Assembly (NCBI GenBank): GCA_024509875.1
Contig: JAMPIV010011332.1
Location: 1 to 64,000 of the forward strand
Direction: 5' to 3'
DNA length: 64,000 nt
Source of the DNA: Oreohelix idahoensis
Lineage: Eukaryota; Mollusca; Gastropoda; Stylommatophora; Oreohelicidae
Every line of letters begins with the position of its first letter. Position 1 is the first letter of the stretch. Below are positions 43,635 to 55,612 of the stretch, in pieces. The notes beneath the pieces were generated by a model. That model did no database searches and had not been told where the DNA came from. It was given only the letters and a program-made list of their open reading frames with translations. The translations under genes were made by a program, and so were the position numbers.

Positions 43635-43975
43635 TTAGTCACTAGCTCGCTCACTCACTCACTCACTCACTCACTCACTCGCCCACTCACTCACTCATTG
43701 ACCCACTTGCTCGCTCACCCACCCACCCACCAACTTACCCACTCGCTCACACTTCACTCACTCACACACACACACTAACTTAATTGCTCACTCGCTTACC
43801 CACCCACCCACTCATGTATGCACTAACTCACTCACTCATCCACTCGCTCATACCCATCCACTCGCTTGTTCGCTCACTCACTCACCCACCCATTCACTCA
43901 AATGTTCACTTGATCACTCACTCTTTCACCACTCTCTGAGTCACTACTCACTCAAATTCATCCACCTACACGCAT
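43635..43975. repeat. Degenerate (CACT)n microsatellite in the host intron
   Basis: CTCACTCACTCACTCACTCA runs, then CCACCCACCC and CTCGCTC variants, spread over about 340 bp between the two host exons. Confidence 0.9.
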
Positions 43976-44094
43976 ATTCATTTATTCGGTATTTCACTGA
44001 GTTTAACTGTAGTTTAACTGTCCAGTTTAACATACCAGCTCACAAAATTAATCAGGATTATTTCCAAACAAATACACTATAATTAACTCCTGAC

Positions 44095-44202
44095 CTGTTC
44101 AGTGTTAAGGGCACAATGTTTTAGCGTCGGTATCTGTAACCTTCTGGCATAGACGAGCAATTTGTCTTTGCTGCTGTCCAGCAAAACGAGCCACTGTTTC
44201 AT
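44095..44202 (-). CDS. Host gene, penultimate coding exon in this window
   Basis: The 108-bp exon is bounded on the minus strand by a polypyrimidine-rich acceptor (TTTCTTTCTCTTCAG) and by a GAACAG|GTCAGG donor. It encodes 36 residues, MKQWLVLLDSSKDKLLVYAR to CALNTEQ, with no stop, and splices in phase 0 across a 670-bp intron to the exon at 43424. Other frames contain stops. Upstream exons would lie beyond the hAT element at 44.5-47.4 kb and were not identified. Confidence 0.55.
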
Positions 44203-44474
44203 CTGAAGAGAAAGAAATGTATAAAAGTTAAGCTGTGAGTGATGCAATGGCTAAACATTGACATAATGGATAGAGCAAGCAATAGGTTCTAATGCGTGTG
44301 TATATGTGCATGCAGGTGAGGATGGAGCGTTTGGCGTTTCGGGCACTGCCCGTGGGCCCACATCAATAGAAGGGTTCACGCTCCCCTAACCTCTTCATGT
44401 ATAATCGATAAACAAGGGCCAATGTGTGTATGTACGTTGAGCCCTCCCTAGGCATTTTTCACGTAACCCCAGGA

Positions 44475-47387
44475 TACGTTGCCAGTGATGCCACAGCTGG
44501 GTATTTCTTACTAGATCTGGGTTTTTGGGCTTCCGTCTGGGTATCTGGGTAATTTTTTTCAAAATCTGCATTAATCTGGGTATATTTGACAATTGGCATT
44601 TACAATGTATGTATATTCTGTGCACTGAGCCTTATACATTATATGTATATTATAATTAAATGTAAAACATGTGCTATATATTTTTTATTCCACTTAAATT
44701 TAATTCTTGTTTTTAACCACATCAATGACGTTGTTTTTTGACTCGTTTACATCAGCTATCTATTTCCTGTTATTCTGTCATCTGCAATACTTGGTCATTT
44801 TTGCGATGTGTTATAAAGTCTTCTTTTTACATTATTAGACTTAAGCAGATAAACAGCATATTGGTTTTTATTTTGTTATAATAAGATTATGAAATGAGCG
44901 ATGATGAAGTACGCTTGGTAGTTGTAGCAGCATGACGACACACACGCCACCGCGTAAAAAAGTGAAGCCATGGTATCAGCAGGCTTTTTGTGCGGAATGG
45001 CTAACAGACAGCGAACTGAAGGATTGGATAAAGCCGGACTCTGGTAACCGCTATGCTGCGATTTGTACGGTCTGTTCCTGTACATTAACTAATGCCAACA
45101 AAACAGCTTTATTGACACATAAAAGCACACAGAAGCACATGAAAAACTTCGAAGCCAAAAGCAAAACTCTGAACATTAACAAGTTTTTCATCAAACCAAA
45201 AGAGCCTGTCTCCAAGACAAAATTGCTAAAGCGGAGATAGTGTTGTCGGCTTTCATGGCAGAACATAATACTCTGTTTTCACAAGCTGATCATTTGATTG
45301 AATGTTGCAAGCAGATATTTCCAGACAGCACACTTGCTCAAAATATGTCACTGAAGCGCACCAAGGCTGCCTATGTGATGCAGTACGGCATTGCTCATTT
45401 TGAGCGGCTTGAAGTTATAAACATTTGCAGAAATCAGAAATTTTCTATAATCGTTGATGAGAGTACTGATATTTCTACGAACCAGATAATGGCAGTCGTT
45501 GTGCGATTCTGTGACACAAAAACAAAAAAAGTAGTTGATTCTCTGTTAGACCTCATTGAGGTGGAGGATGGGACTGGTCTTGGCATGTTTACAGCTGTTA
45601 AGAAATTGTTGAGCACGCATGAAATCCCGCTTAGTAACGTCATTGGTTTTGCTGCAGACAACTGTGCCAGTATGATGGGGACTGTAAGTGGTTTACAGGC
45701 ACATCTGAAGAAAGAGATTCCACATGTCTTTGTTCTCGGCTGTTTGTCATTCATTTGCACTTTGTGCAAATGCTGCCAGCAACCACCTACCGTCTTGGCT
45801 TGAAATTTTCATAAAGAATGTCTGCTTCTATTTTTCGCGTAGTAGTAAAAGAAATCTCCAGTTCCAGTTAATACAAGATGTAGTTCAGGCCCAGAAACAT
45901 AAATTGTTAAAGCTGTGTGAAACACGCTGGCTGTCCCATGAAGCAGTCATTGAGAGGATCCTTGAGCAATGGGATGCTCTGCATTTGTATTTCCAATCCG
46001 AAGCTTCAGTGGACAACGTCAACGGTGTGGGGCAAATCCTGCAGACGATGAACACTGCTGGCACGAAGCACATGCTTCTATTTGTCGGCTACTTACTGGG
46101 TAAAGTTAACGTCATGAACATGGAATTTTAGTCCGAGAACTTCCGTCTTCACAAAGTGTACACGAGTGTAACAAGAGAGTATCGTTTTCTTCTCAGTAGG
46201 TTTATTAGGCAGGAAGTATTGCAGCATGAGCATCGCACTCTTGCCGACATTGATCCTTCGAATGTACAGGTGCACAAGAAACTGAATTACAATGAGCTGG
46301 GTGGACGATGTGAAGCGCAGTTAATGCGACAACCGTTACGAGATATAGAAGTCCAGTTTCGCAAGGATGCATTGGCATACCTGATTGAACTTTGTACTCA
46401 AAAACGATGCAGGTTCCCACTTGAACAAAACAGTGATCTGGCGCAAATGCAGCTGTTGGATCCAAAGTAAGCTCTCGATATCAACAAACCTTCTGTCATT
46501 CCATTAGCAGCGCAGTTCCCAACAGTTGTTTCAGAAGAGAGCCTTGATCGTCTGTCTGATCAATGGCGAGAACTGGCATCATACCGAAAAGATCTTGGAC
46601 ATCTAGTGGATGAGGATCCGCCCGCATTCTGGCTGGGACTGCAACAAGTAACAGATGCTAATAACCAGAAAAAATTTGATGTTTTGGCTAACCTCATGTG
46701 CACGCTTATGGCACTACCTCACTCCTCAGCATGCGTCGAAAGTGTTTTCGAAGGTTAACTTAGTTAAAACTAAACAAACCAACAAGCTTTTGTGTGAAAC
46801 AGTTTCCAATCGAATACTAGCCAAGCAAGCAGTTGCCAAAGACGGAGTTTGTCATAAGTTTAATCCTAGTAAAAGCGTGGTTGAAATTGTGCGTGAAGGA
46901 CGTTGTCGGCAGAGATATGCAAAGATTCTGGAACTTCACAATCAAGATTCCACGTTGTCAATTCATGCATATGATCTTGACGAAGGAGAAGTTGTCGACA
47001 TGGATGCCGAGTCTCTGACAAGTGATTTTTCAACAGTAACAAGTTACAACTAACATTTTATATTTAATTTGAGGAACATTTTGTTAATGTAACTAATGTA
47101 AGTATATTACTGTTAAAATATCTCATTTTCAAGAGTTCATATATTGGGGTGTTATTAAAATCATTTTTATTTAATTATGAATTTTTGGTAATAAAAAAAA
47201 AAAATGAAGAAATACATAAAAATTGGTAGCACACAGATTATTTGTGCTAAAGATGCACATAAAAGATTATGTACGCATCGTCTATCCCGTGTATTTGAGG
47301 CATAAAATATTCTGGGTATTTCTGGTTTTTTTTTAGAAGAGCATCTGGGTTTATCTCTAGAACTTGAGTGGCAACACTGTACGTTGC
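44475..47387 (+). mobile_element. Complete hAT transposon (hAT#2) with 8-bp target duplications
   Basis: The element proper is 44483-47379. Ends are CAGTGATGCCAC and the complement CAGTGTTGCCAC, and the 8-bp duplication TACGTTGC is perfect on both sides. Copies of CTGGGTAT/CTGGGT occur near both termini and may be transposase-binding sites. It encodes a BED-finger hAT transposase, now broken. It probably sits in an intron or upstream flank of the host gene at 43-44 kb. Confidence 0.93.
44932..47053 (+). pseudogene. hAT#2 transposase, frameshifted
   Basis: Start MTTHTPPRKKVKPW. The BED zinc finger follows (ICTVCSCTLTNANK, THKSTQKHMKNF). RNase H-like catalytic residues are FSIIVDESTDIS (Asp), GFAADNCASMMG (Asp) and KLCETRWLSHEAV (Glu). 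The C-terminal dimerisation motif is LMALPHSSACVESVF, and the protein ends TVTSYN. Frame changes near 45235, 45760 and 46750 and stops at 46129 and 46468 inactivate it. All domains are still present at normal spacing, so decay is by point changes and not truncation. It belongs to a different hAT lineage from hAT#1. Confidence 0.9.
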
Positions 47388-47999
47388 GTACGAATCCCGC
47401 TCTTCGAGATCTTCTGCTTGTCGCGAGAATGGGATCTGAAGCCTCGGCTTTAAAATACAGCATACCGCAGGATGTGGGTGTCTGACTCTGGTGGATGGGA
47501 CCACTATGTCATGTTTACATCAATGGTGTATCAGTGCACGGAAATGTAACGGTCGAGCGAAGAATGGTTAAGGTAACTATGAAGATGAACAAAAAGTGTA
47601 ATGGCTGAGCCCAGAAGCTTATAAATGCAGAATATGAGAAATCTGATACAATAGTGTTTTTTTTAAAATTACTTTTACTCACCACGCAGTTTCGCAACAC
47701 CGCATAATATACGACGTGTGCTGTTAATTATTTTTCCTACGCCATGACCTACGACGATAACCTCGTCTTCCATGATAAAGATATCACAAACCCATTAATT
47801 AAATATCATCGTGCATATTCTCATCAAGAAGTCATGCAGTATTTTTAACACGGCATATTATGTAAAATTGATTTTCGCTATTTGCGGTAAACAAAAATAA
47901 AACAACAACAAAACAACCCGTCATCGCATCGGTAACCATGAACTAGCCATTTTTGTTTACGAGTCTTATCACGACCTTACCATGTCTCGACCTCGTCTC

Positions 48000-48165
48000 C
48001 TTCCGCTTCTGCTAACTCAAAAGTGGAGGGAGCCGCGATCGCCGCTCTTTTGCAACGCAACGCGCGGGAGGCGGGGTTTAGCCTCTGTTTAGTGCTAACA
48101 GCGGGAAGTTCGTACCGCTTTTTTGCATACGCAACGCTCTGTCCACTCCTTCCTATCTCCAGTAC
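48000..48165. other. Short CpG-rich stretch
   Basis: GGAGCCGCGATCGCCGCTCT and CAACGCAACGCGCGGGAGGC stand out from an AT-rich background. It may be a remnant promoter-type CpG cluster or a repeat fragment. No ORF is credible. Confidence 0.35.
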
Positions 48166-48169
48166 TGTT

Positions 48170-48500
48170 TATCAGTTCTGGTGTGGAATTCTTTCTATGC
48201 CATGCTGTCAAACTGTTCTCCTCTCTTTGTCGTCCTCTATCTTTTTTTTTTTTATATTAAAAAAAAATAATTAAATTTTGCCTCGTTTTGGCGAGGTGCA
48301 GCCTGTTCAACCTAGTCGGTTATATTAGGGCGCGTGTCCAAATAAAAAAGACCTATAGATCTGATAACCTTATATTGTCACTTTTTTTTTCAATCGTTCC
48401 TGTTGTCACGATATATTCCAGCTTTCTTCTCATAACATGCCCAAAAAAAAGTGGATTACTTCTTTCTAAAGCGCTTATTAAGCTTCCTTTGCGATGACGG
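48170..48500 (-). mobile_element. LINE 3'-end fragment interrupted by R1 copy 4
   Basis: It matches the 42.4-kb fragment on both sides of an insertion of about 130 bp (roughly 48250-48385) that contains repeat R1. This is the only R1 copy whose insertion point can be read against an empty relative. Confidence 0.6.
48277..48352 (-). repeat. Short repeat family R1, copy 4
   Basis: The reverse complement reads TTTGGACACGCGCCCTAATA, TAACCGACTAGGTTGAACAG and CCTCGCCAAAACGAGGC, lacking the GGAC-TTG-GTC stretch of the other copies. Confidence 0.7.
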
Positions 48501-50640
48501 TTGATGGCCCTCGGCTCTTGGGTCTACACAGGGCTGATTAGCGATCTTGGACACGCCTTTTAGATCATCGTTGATGACTGGCATTGCATAGGCAGTGGCT
48601 GTTTTGGGGAAAAATTACGCGAGTTAAATTAAATATTAAAAATTACGGTACGTTTAACAACAGCGCTACACCCAGAGGACGTAGGGCAAAAAAAAAATAA
48701 AAGTTTGATAGACAACACAAGCACAGGGTGGATATGTATAAACTGGACAACAGATGTAAATCGAGATTATCAATGTACAGAAAAAAATTATAATAAAAAT
48801 AACGGGACGTGAGAGATGTATAGCTAACACAGAGGAAACCATAACTTTCTTCACAATGCTATCTTTAAAAACAATCATTAAAACTGGACTAATGAGGAGG
48901 AACAAATAAAGTAATACTACACACTCACACACACACACATTATATCGTAGATAAATACAGTTAACCTAACCACACATACACACGTGGAACAGTTCGAGAA
49001 TGACCAAACAAACACACACAAACATGGAGCCAATAGGGGAAAAAATAGAGAAGGATCAAACGTTCATGGAACCAACAGGGTAGACAAACAGAGAAATACC
49101 AAACAAGGAAAAATGTAGACAGATTAATTGAGGATCTCTACCCTACAAGGGGCTGGAGGATGAAGAGGAAACAATAATTCCTTAAGAATGTATTTGTCTT
49201 AAAAAAGTGTCCTTCTAATTGCTATCGAACAGTGTAGCAGTAACAAACTAACATGTAACTTATTAATAATAACAACTTGAAAAACTAACAAATAAATCAA
49301 ATAACAAAAATACTTATGAGGGACTTTCAAATTAAGTTAGAAATAATAATTACTGTTTGACAACATAATAAAATAAACTGGGAAAAGTAATTAAAGGTAA
49401 AGTTTTAGTAAAGGAATTATGCAACTTTTTCTTAATTAACAAATTTTCTGTTAAAATTAACAAGAGGCTTTTCTTTATAAATACACCGTATGTTATACAT
49501 ACAAAATTTGTCAATTTTATAACCTAATAATGCAAAATGATTAAACTAACATAACATGTTGTAACTTATAACAATGATTTCTTAATTACTAGATACAGTT
49601 CTCGTACCGCTTATAATAAATGTCACAGCGATTAAAGTATTCATTGTCAGAAGTATTTGCAGCTTGAAAATTTTGGATTGAAATTGATTAATTGCAGTTA
49701 CTACAGAACCCTCCCTTTATATATAGGTACAAGACATAAATACCTTCACAAATTTGGGTAATTTCTGTCTTATTTTTAAACATTTTAAATCAGTTAGATA
49801 GATTTCCCATTGATTTCGATGCCGATGTTCTGATCTGTTTACTGTAGTTAAAATCGTGCGCATTTCCAGTGGATGGGGTTTTCAATTAGTTTTGGATCAA
49901 GATGGGACTGCATATTTCGCTTTCGAGTTCTTGTGTCCCCGTTTTACTTATTCGGCAACTGTCAGTGTCTTCGTTTACCTAACCGATATCAACGTGATGA
50001 CGTTTGCAGCGATAGGAGACGATCGGCTGGGCTTTGCGAGAGGTTGCGGTTTCGTTGCTTCGTAAAGCAAGCTCGCCTTTAATGATTGGGCGCGCAACAG
50101 GAAAGTTAAATGTGATTGGCAGTGTAAAATCCATGTGGTGACACTGATATTACTGGGTATTTTGGGTAACTAGATAATAATAGATGTGTTTCATTCACCG
50201 TTCTGAACTTGCTGTGACGGCTGCTAATTTTAGAATGGTCTCTACATACTGTAACATTGAACGGGTTTGGCAGTACTAAATATATCGTACTTTGAAACCC
50301 AGGTTATGAATCAAGGCCTTAATTAAGGATAATCGGATATGTAACTATATCAAGTTGACATTCAACGAGCTGTGTACAACAAGCATTTGTACAGCGTCGA
50401 ACAATATACTGTACATCCTTTAGTGTCGTAACTACTGCCCGTGCGGACCAGGCATACCCCAGGAACCTCAGATAAAGTGGGCCACACTTAATTTATGCAT
50501 GGGGTCACTTACACTGTAATTACGCCACTGACACCCTTACCAGTCGCGATCTTAATAGTGTTGGTCTTTGCATTGTCGTTCAAAGCGTACGATTTGAGGC
50601 CGGGAGCAAAAGGAGCCAAATTTTCATTCTTTAGTAGCCA
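48501..50640. other. Unassigned AT-rich sequence
   Basis: A few CA-rich stretches near 48.9-49.0 kb are simple sequence. No convincing gene, RNA or repeat boundary was seen in the remainder. Confidence 0.45.
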
Positions 50641-50654
50641 CCTTCATTCATAAC

Positions 50655-51180
50655 TGACTATGAGAATGCGTCCCTGAGGTGATAACCCTCAGCTGTTGTT
50701 TTGCCCAGTGTTACTTTTTGGCGTGATCTTTTCTCTTCTGTATGTTGTGAGAGCACTTTTTCGCGAAATCTGAGGTGGCACCGCAGGGAGCATCGCCACT
50801 TGATGCAATCGATAGCTTCATCCTCCCAGGTTGCTGTATTTATGTCCAATGCTTTCACGTCTCTCTTACACACACATTTGAACATCAGCTGCGGTTGCCC
50901 GACTGTTCTTTTTCATCTGCCAGTTGCCCGTAGAAAATATCTTTGGGGATGTGGCAGACATGACAAATCCAGCACCGTCTGTGCTGCCTAAGCAGTTTAT
51001 ATATGCTTTGAGGGCCAGCACGTGACAGCATCTCGAAATTTGTTACTTTGTCCTTCCACGAAATACCAAAGATGTGGCGTAGACACCGTAGTTGGAAGAT
51101 ATATGGCCTTCATTCTTGCTCAGCTCCGTTTGTCCATGTCTCTCTGCCATATAGAAGCGTCCCTACAGAACAAACAGACA
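50655..51180 (-). pseudogene. LINE C-terminal fragment, third family
   Basis: Minus-strand reading: VLDLSCLPHPQRYFLRATG, KRTVGQPQLMFKCVCKRDVK, ALDINTATWEDEAIDCIKWR and TEEKRSRQKVTLG. This matches the conserved tail of LINEs with a CKRDLK-LDI and WE--A-DR--WR pattern. Stops and frame changes are present. A shorter copy of the same tail lies at 51917-52005. Confidence 0.75.
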
Positions 51181-51394
51181 CGAAAGGAATAAACTAGATA
51201 TGGTACGACCTTGAACACATGACACAGGATAGGCAGGTTCGGCGTGAATTGGTTAAATGCCCATACTTCTTATAGAGCTGAAATGAATTAACATTCCGAA
51301 CGTAACTGGCAGTTAAAAAAACATGCTGTGAAAATAAAAATGTAAAATCTGCCGTTAGAAGGCCTCACCCCAGCGCTGCCCATGGATGTACAAT

Positions 51395-51622
51395 GGTAAA
51401 GGTAGTCCCATAGTAGATTCTGCTGTCAGAAAGGGAAGTGTTAGAGACTGCACTAAAGTAGGTCTCAGCTTTATGAGGTGAAGGGATCGTTTTTCTTCCT
51501 TGCTGCCTGTTCCTTTGCCTTCCCTAACTCAGGTGTCCATGTTTACAGCTGGGTAGACAAGAGTGACGCTAACAGATTTCTTGCCCGATAACTTTATCTG
51601 CGATCTAACCACTCTGCCACTA
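51395..51622 (-). mobile_element. SINE family 1 copy
   Basis: It runs GGTAAAGGTAGTCCCATAG to AACCACTCTGCCACTATG. The flanks ATGTACAATGG and ATGTATAACTGG may be a diverged target duplication. Confidence 0.8.
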
Positions 51623-51916
51623 TGTATAACTGGTTTATCTGTGTGTTACCCGTAACATTGTGTGTAATGGGTGCATTTAGACTGGTTTGTTAACTTTTCT
51701 TATTTCCCGAAGAAGAATAATTGATACTGTATAGACCAAAGACTGCACCTGAATACGAAAAAAGGTATACAATGCAGACAGCTCAAACTCCCTTCAAATT
51801 TTGGTAAGGGTCTTTAGATAATTACAGGAAGAAGAGTCCCTCGCACAGTTACGGGAACAAGAGTACATAATAATAACAAAAATAATAATAATAATAGCCC
51901 CATCAGTCTAATGTCA

Positions 51917-52005
51917 TCATGTGAATGTGCCCCTGAGGTGACAGCCCTCATCTGCTTTTTTCCAGTTGTTCCTTTCGACGTTTTCTTTTCTGTACATCAC
52001 ACACT
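51917..52005 (-). mobile_element. LINE tail fragment next to the minisatellite
   Basis: CCCTGAGGTGACAGCCCTCA and the following TTTTCTTTTCTGTA block repeat the very end of the LINE fragment at 50.66-50.75 kb. It forms the left border of the 27-bp array. Confidence 0.6.
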
Positions 52006-53095
52006 TACGGGGATAAGAGTCCATCACACAGCTACGGGAACTAGAGTACATTATACAGTTACGTAAACAAGGGTCCATCATACAGTTACGGGAACAAGGA
52101 TCCATCACACAGTTACCAGAACAAGGGTCCATCATACAGTTACGAGAACAAAAGTCCATCATACAGTTACGAGAACAAGAGTCCATCACACAGTTACGAG
52201 AACAAGGGTCCATCACACAGTTACGAGAACAAGGGTCCATCATACAGTTACCAGAACAAGGGTCCATCATACAGTTACGGGAACAAGGATCCATCACACA
52301 GTTACAAGAACAAGGGTCCATCACACAGTTACGAGAACAAGGATCCATTATACAGTTACCAGAATAAGGGTCCATCATACAGTTACGGGAACAAGGATCC
52401 ATCACACAGTTACGAGAACAAGAGTCCATCACACAGTTACAAGAACAAGAGTCCATTATACAGCTACGGAAACTAGAGTACATCACACAGTTACGAGAAC
52501 AAGGGTCCATCATACAGTTACCAGAACAAGGGTCCATCATACAGTTACCAGAACAAGAGTCCATCATACAGTTACGAGAACAAAGGTCCATCATACAGTT
52601 ACAAGAAGAGGGTCCATCATACAGTTAGGAGAACAAGTGTCCGTCACACAATTATGAGAACAAAGGTCCATCATACAGTTACGAGAACACAGGTTCATCA
52701 CACAGTTACGAGAACAAACGGAAACTAGAGTATATCACACAGTTACGAGAGCAAGGGTCCATCACACAGCCCATCATACTACAGTTAAGGGAACAATATT
52801 CCATCATAGAGTTACGGGAACAAGAGTCCATCATACAGTTACGGGAACAAGGGTCTATCACACAGTTACTCGAACAAGATTCCAATATACAGTAGCGGGA
52901 ACAGGAGTCTTTCACACAGTTACGGAAACAAGATTCCATCATACAGTTACTGGAAACAGAGTACATCACGCAGATACGGGCACACGAGTCCATTATACAA
53001 TTACTGGAACAAGTGCCCACAACACCGTTACGGAAACAAACGTCGATCACACAGGTACGGGAACAAGTGTCCATCAACAGTTACGAGAACAGGAA
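52006..53095. repeat. 27-bp minisatellite, about 40 copies
   Basis: The unit is GGTCCATCATACAGTTACGA plus GAACAAG, with frequent CATCAT/CATCAC and GGG/GAG variants. Because 27 is divisible by three, one minus-strand frame stays open for 225 and 123 codons as a Cys-rich nine-residue repeat (CMMDPCSRN type). There is no start context, signal peptide or flanking exon, so I treat it as satellite DNA. Confidence 0.93.
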
Positions 53096-53387
53096 TAGAT
53101 CACATAGTTGTTGTGGTTGATTTTGATGTTATGAAATGTTGTTGATATGTTTCCTTATTGTACTGAATGAGGCCAGCTGTGAAGGTCCCTGATGCTAACA
53201 AAATTAGGGTTGAGTTATCAGGGTACCTTGCTGCTACCACCTTATGGCCTCAAGCAGACTTATTCTTGACTAGTATGAATGATAGCTACGTCTACTGTCT
53301 AGGGATATGCAAGTGTGGTGTGATGGCACTTTAACAATAATACACATCTATACAAACAAGTATTAATGTCTATGATTAAAGGAAATA

Positions 53388-53773
53388 ACACCTGGGATTT
53401 TTTTTTTTTTTTGCGTTCGCCCGCTAATACTCGAGGCGAAATCTCAGGTTATTATTTTTATGTCTAACCTGACATTGATTTTACGTGAGTATCCCTTTAT
53501 TTCTTGTACAGAGACAGGTGTCCCTCGCCATTCAGGCAAATACTCGCCGATTTCGGAGGTACCCATTGCAGCTGGGTCGGCTCAGGAGCCACCAGTCCCT
53601 GGTCGACGACACTCCTTCAAATGTCCTCGCCAGGTCTCGAGTTAATCCAGTCCAAATCCCGGTCGACGAAAAATCCTCAAATGCCGTCGCCCGGGTTTGA
53701 TCCTGTATCACCTGGTCGCCAGAGCGGTGTTGTAACCACTACGCTAGCGCGGCTCCCAACACACACCTGGGAT
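53388..53773 (-). mobile_element. SINE family 2 (tRNA-derived) with 11-bp target duplication
   Basis: The element is 53399-53762, flanked by ACACCTGGGAT on both sides. On the minus strand it starts GTTGGGAGCCGCGCTAGCG with an A box (TAGCGTAGTGG) and a B box (GGATCAAACCC) at tRNA-like spacing. It then has a body with internal repeats (GTCGACC, GTCGTCGACC) and a poly-A tail (plus-strand T run). No cloverleaf can form past the B box, so it is a SINE and not a tRNA gene. The gypsy LTR is the host. Confidence 0.85.
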
Positions 53774-55612
53774 AAATTTGTACAATTAATAATTTTCTGT
53801 ATGATTTATTTGGTCCTGAACCTAGTATTCTTCTGGTCAGGACTTTAAAATGAAAAGAATTCAAGATATATACAAAATGTAAATTTTAGACCCAAAGGGA
53901 CAATTGTCCAAACAAATACTGTTTAACTATACTAATAGTGTTACTAAAATGTGTCTATTACTGGTTTCTAACACTGGATGGCGGTTTGGGATTCTATAAT
54001 CACCCCCAGTCTCTTTAATATACAATGTCACTGTTAAGTTCTCTGGGGAAATAGTTTATTCTTGTTATACAGGGGTGTGCTGGTCTTAAAGCTGATTTAG
54101 AGTTAGGGTGCCAGATATTTTACTTATCTGGGCACACTTGAACAGTCTGTACTTGGTGTCACAAGATTTCACTATGATAATGGCCAAAAGTAACAGGGTA
54201 GACTCTGCAGGTCCCTGTCACTACTGTGCATGAAACGACTTCTCACTGCTTCTCATAGACATCTGGCACCGGACTAGTGCCAGATAAAAACCCTGTAACA
54301 ATGAAATAATGTCTCCTTGTAGATATCTTACTTAAACTGTGTTTTATATATACAAAAGAGAATACATAAGAAATAAAGAGCTGGGTCATATCTAATGGAC
54401 CAATCCAGCACATCCATTCCACAGTGTACCAGTGTTGTTCACATGTCTCTCATACAAAGGCGGTACTGCATCTGCAATAATATTATTAATCTGTCTTTTC
54501 TGCCATACAATAGGATAGGTGAGCTGTGTCCCTCTGGTCACCTAAGAAAACCTTTTTATTTCACAAAACATGTGCATTTACAAAACTGGCAATGTGTTAT
54601 AGCCTAATTATACCTTCAGGCCCTGCACAAATCAGCTTGGGACCTGATTACTTACAGTCGTGATGGCAGCATCTCTCACTCACATTTTTAAACAAAATAT
54701 ATATGAATAATGTCGGTCTTACCAGAAATTCAATGAAAAAACACAGGTACGTTTAATAGCAGACTCCAGATATACTGCTGGCTGAACTGTGATGCCTATT
54801 ACTTTAATATATATTTGCTTTAATAAGGCTAATCACTTTTTCCAGAAATACACAACGTCCTGCTCTAGGGACTATCTTCTACAAATGGCGTCAAGCCTTT
54901 GAATGTACTCAATAATATGAAATGTTTTGACCAATGGGATCTACTACTAAGATTTTCCATTCAAATTTTTAAATCTAAGGTCCCATTTCGGTCCAATGTT
55001 AGTGTACTTCTGTCGGTCTGTCCGTCCGAACTTGGCATTCACCAAAAATAAACTTGGTTTTGGCCTAACACTACCAAAAAACATATTCAGTTTGAGCCAT
55101 CCCATAATTTTTTCTCCCCTTGTCTACCCCTTTCTACATGTACCCTTTCTTGCCTTTTTCAAGGACGCGTCAAAAAATGTTACCGTTAGTGCAAATCCAA
55201 ACGAGCATGTGTTGGTCTGTCTGTACGAACAAATACAGTCTTTTGTTTATAACTTTATTTCTATCTGTCGGATTTTTTATTCGAAAGCATATTAACCATC
55301 AGGACAAGACCAGCTCTAAGACTAGCTAACTTTTATGATCTTAAACCTATTAATAAAGAATTCAATATATTTTCCATTTTGGTGTTCGTTGTTTTCTAAG
55401 TTTCAACTACTTGAATGTTATAAAAAATCATCGCAGATCTTCCTTTTTCCCGGCAGGAAGTAATTATGCGTGTGTGTATATATGATTCTACAGTGTGCCT
55501 TTTGTTAGAAAATGTATTGGACTTGGCGGTTTATTTTTTTTTATTTTAAAGCTCGCGACATCGTTTTCGACACAAGCTAACGGCATCGTCTCGCACTGTC
55601 CGCCCGAGTAGC

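Noticed and set aside
47247..47504. Minus-strand ORF at the right edge of hAT#2 as a host exon
   Set aside because: It runs across the transposon end into the inverted repeat, lacks splice signals, and hits a stop soon after the element is removed in silico.
52006..53095. CRISPR-like array of short direct repeats
   Set aside because: Units are contiguous with no unique spacers and the setting is animal repeat DNA; it is a minisatellite.
53680..53760. tRNA gene on the minus strand
   Set aside because: Polymerase III boxes are present but the sequence continues into a SINE body with poly-A tail and target duplication, and no acceptor stem closes.
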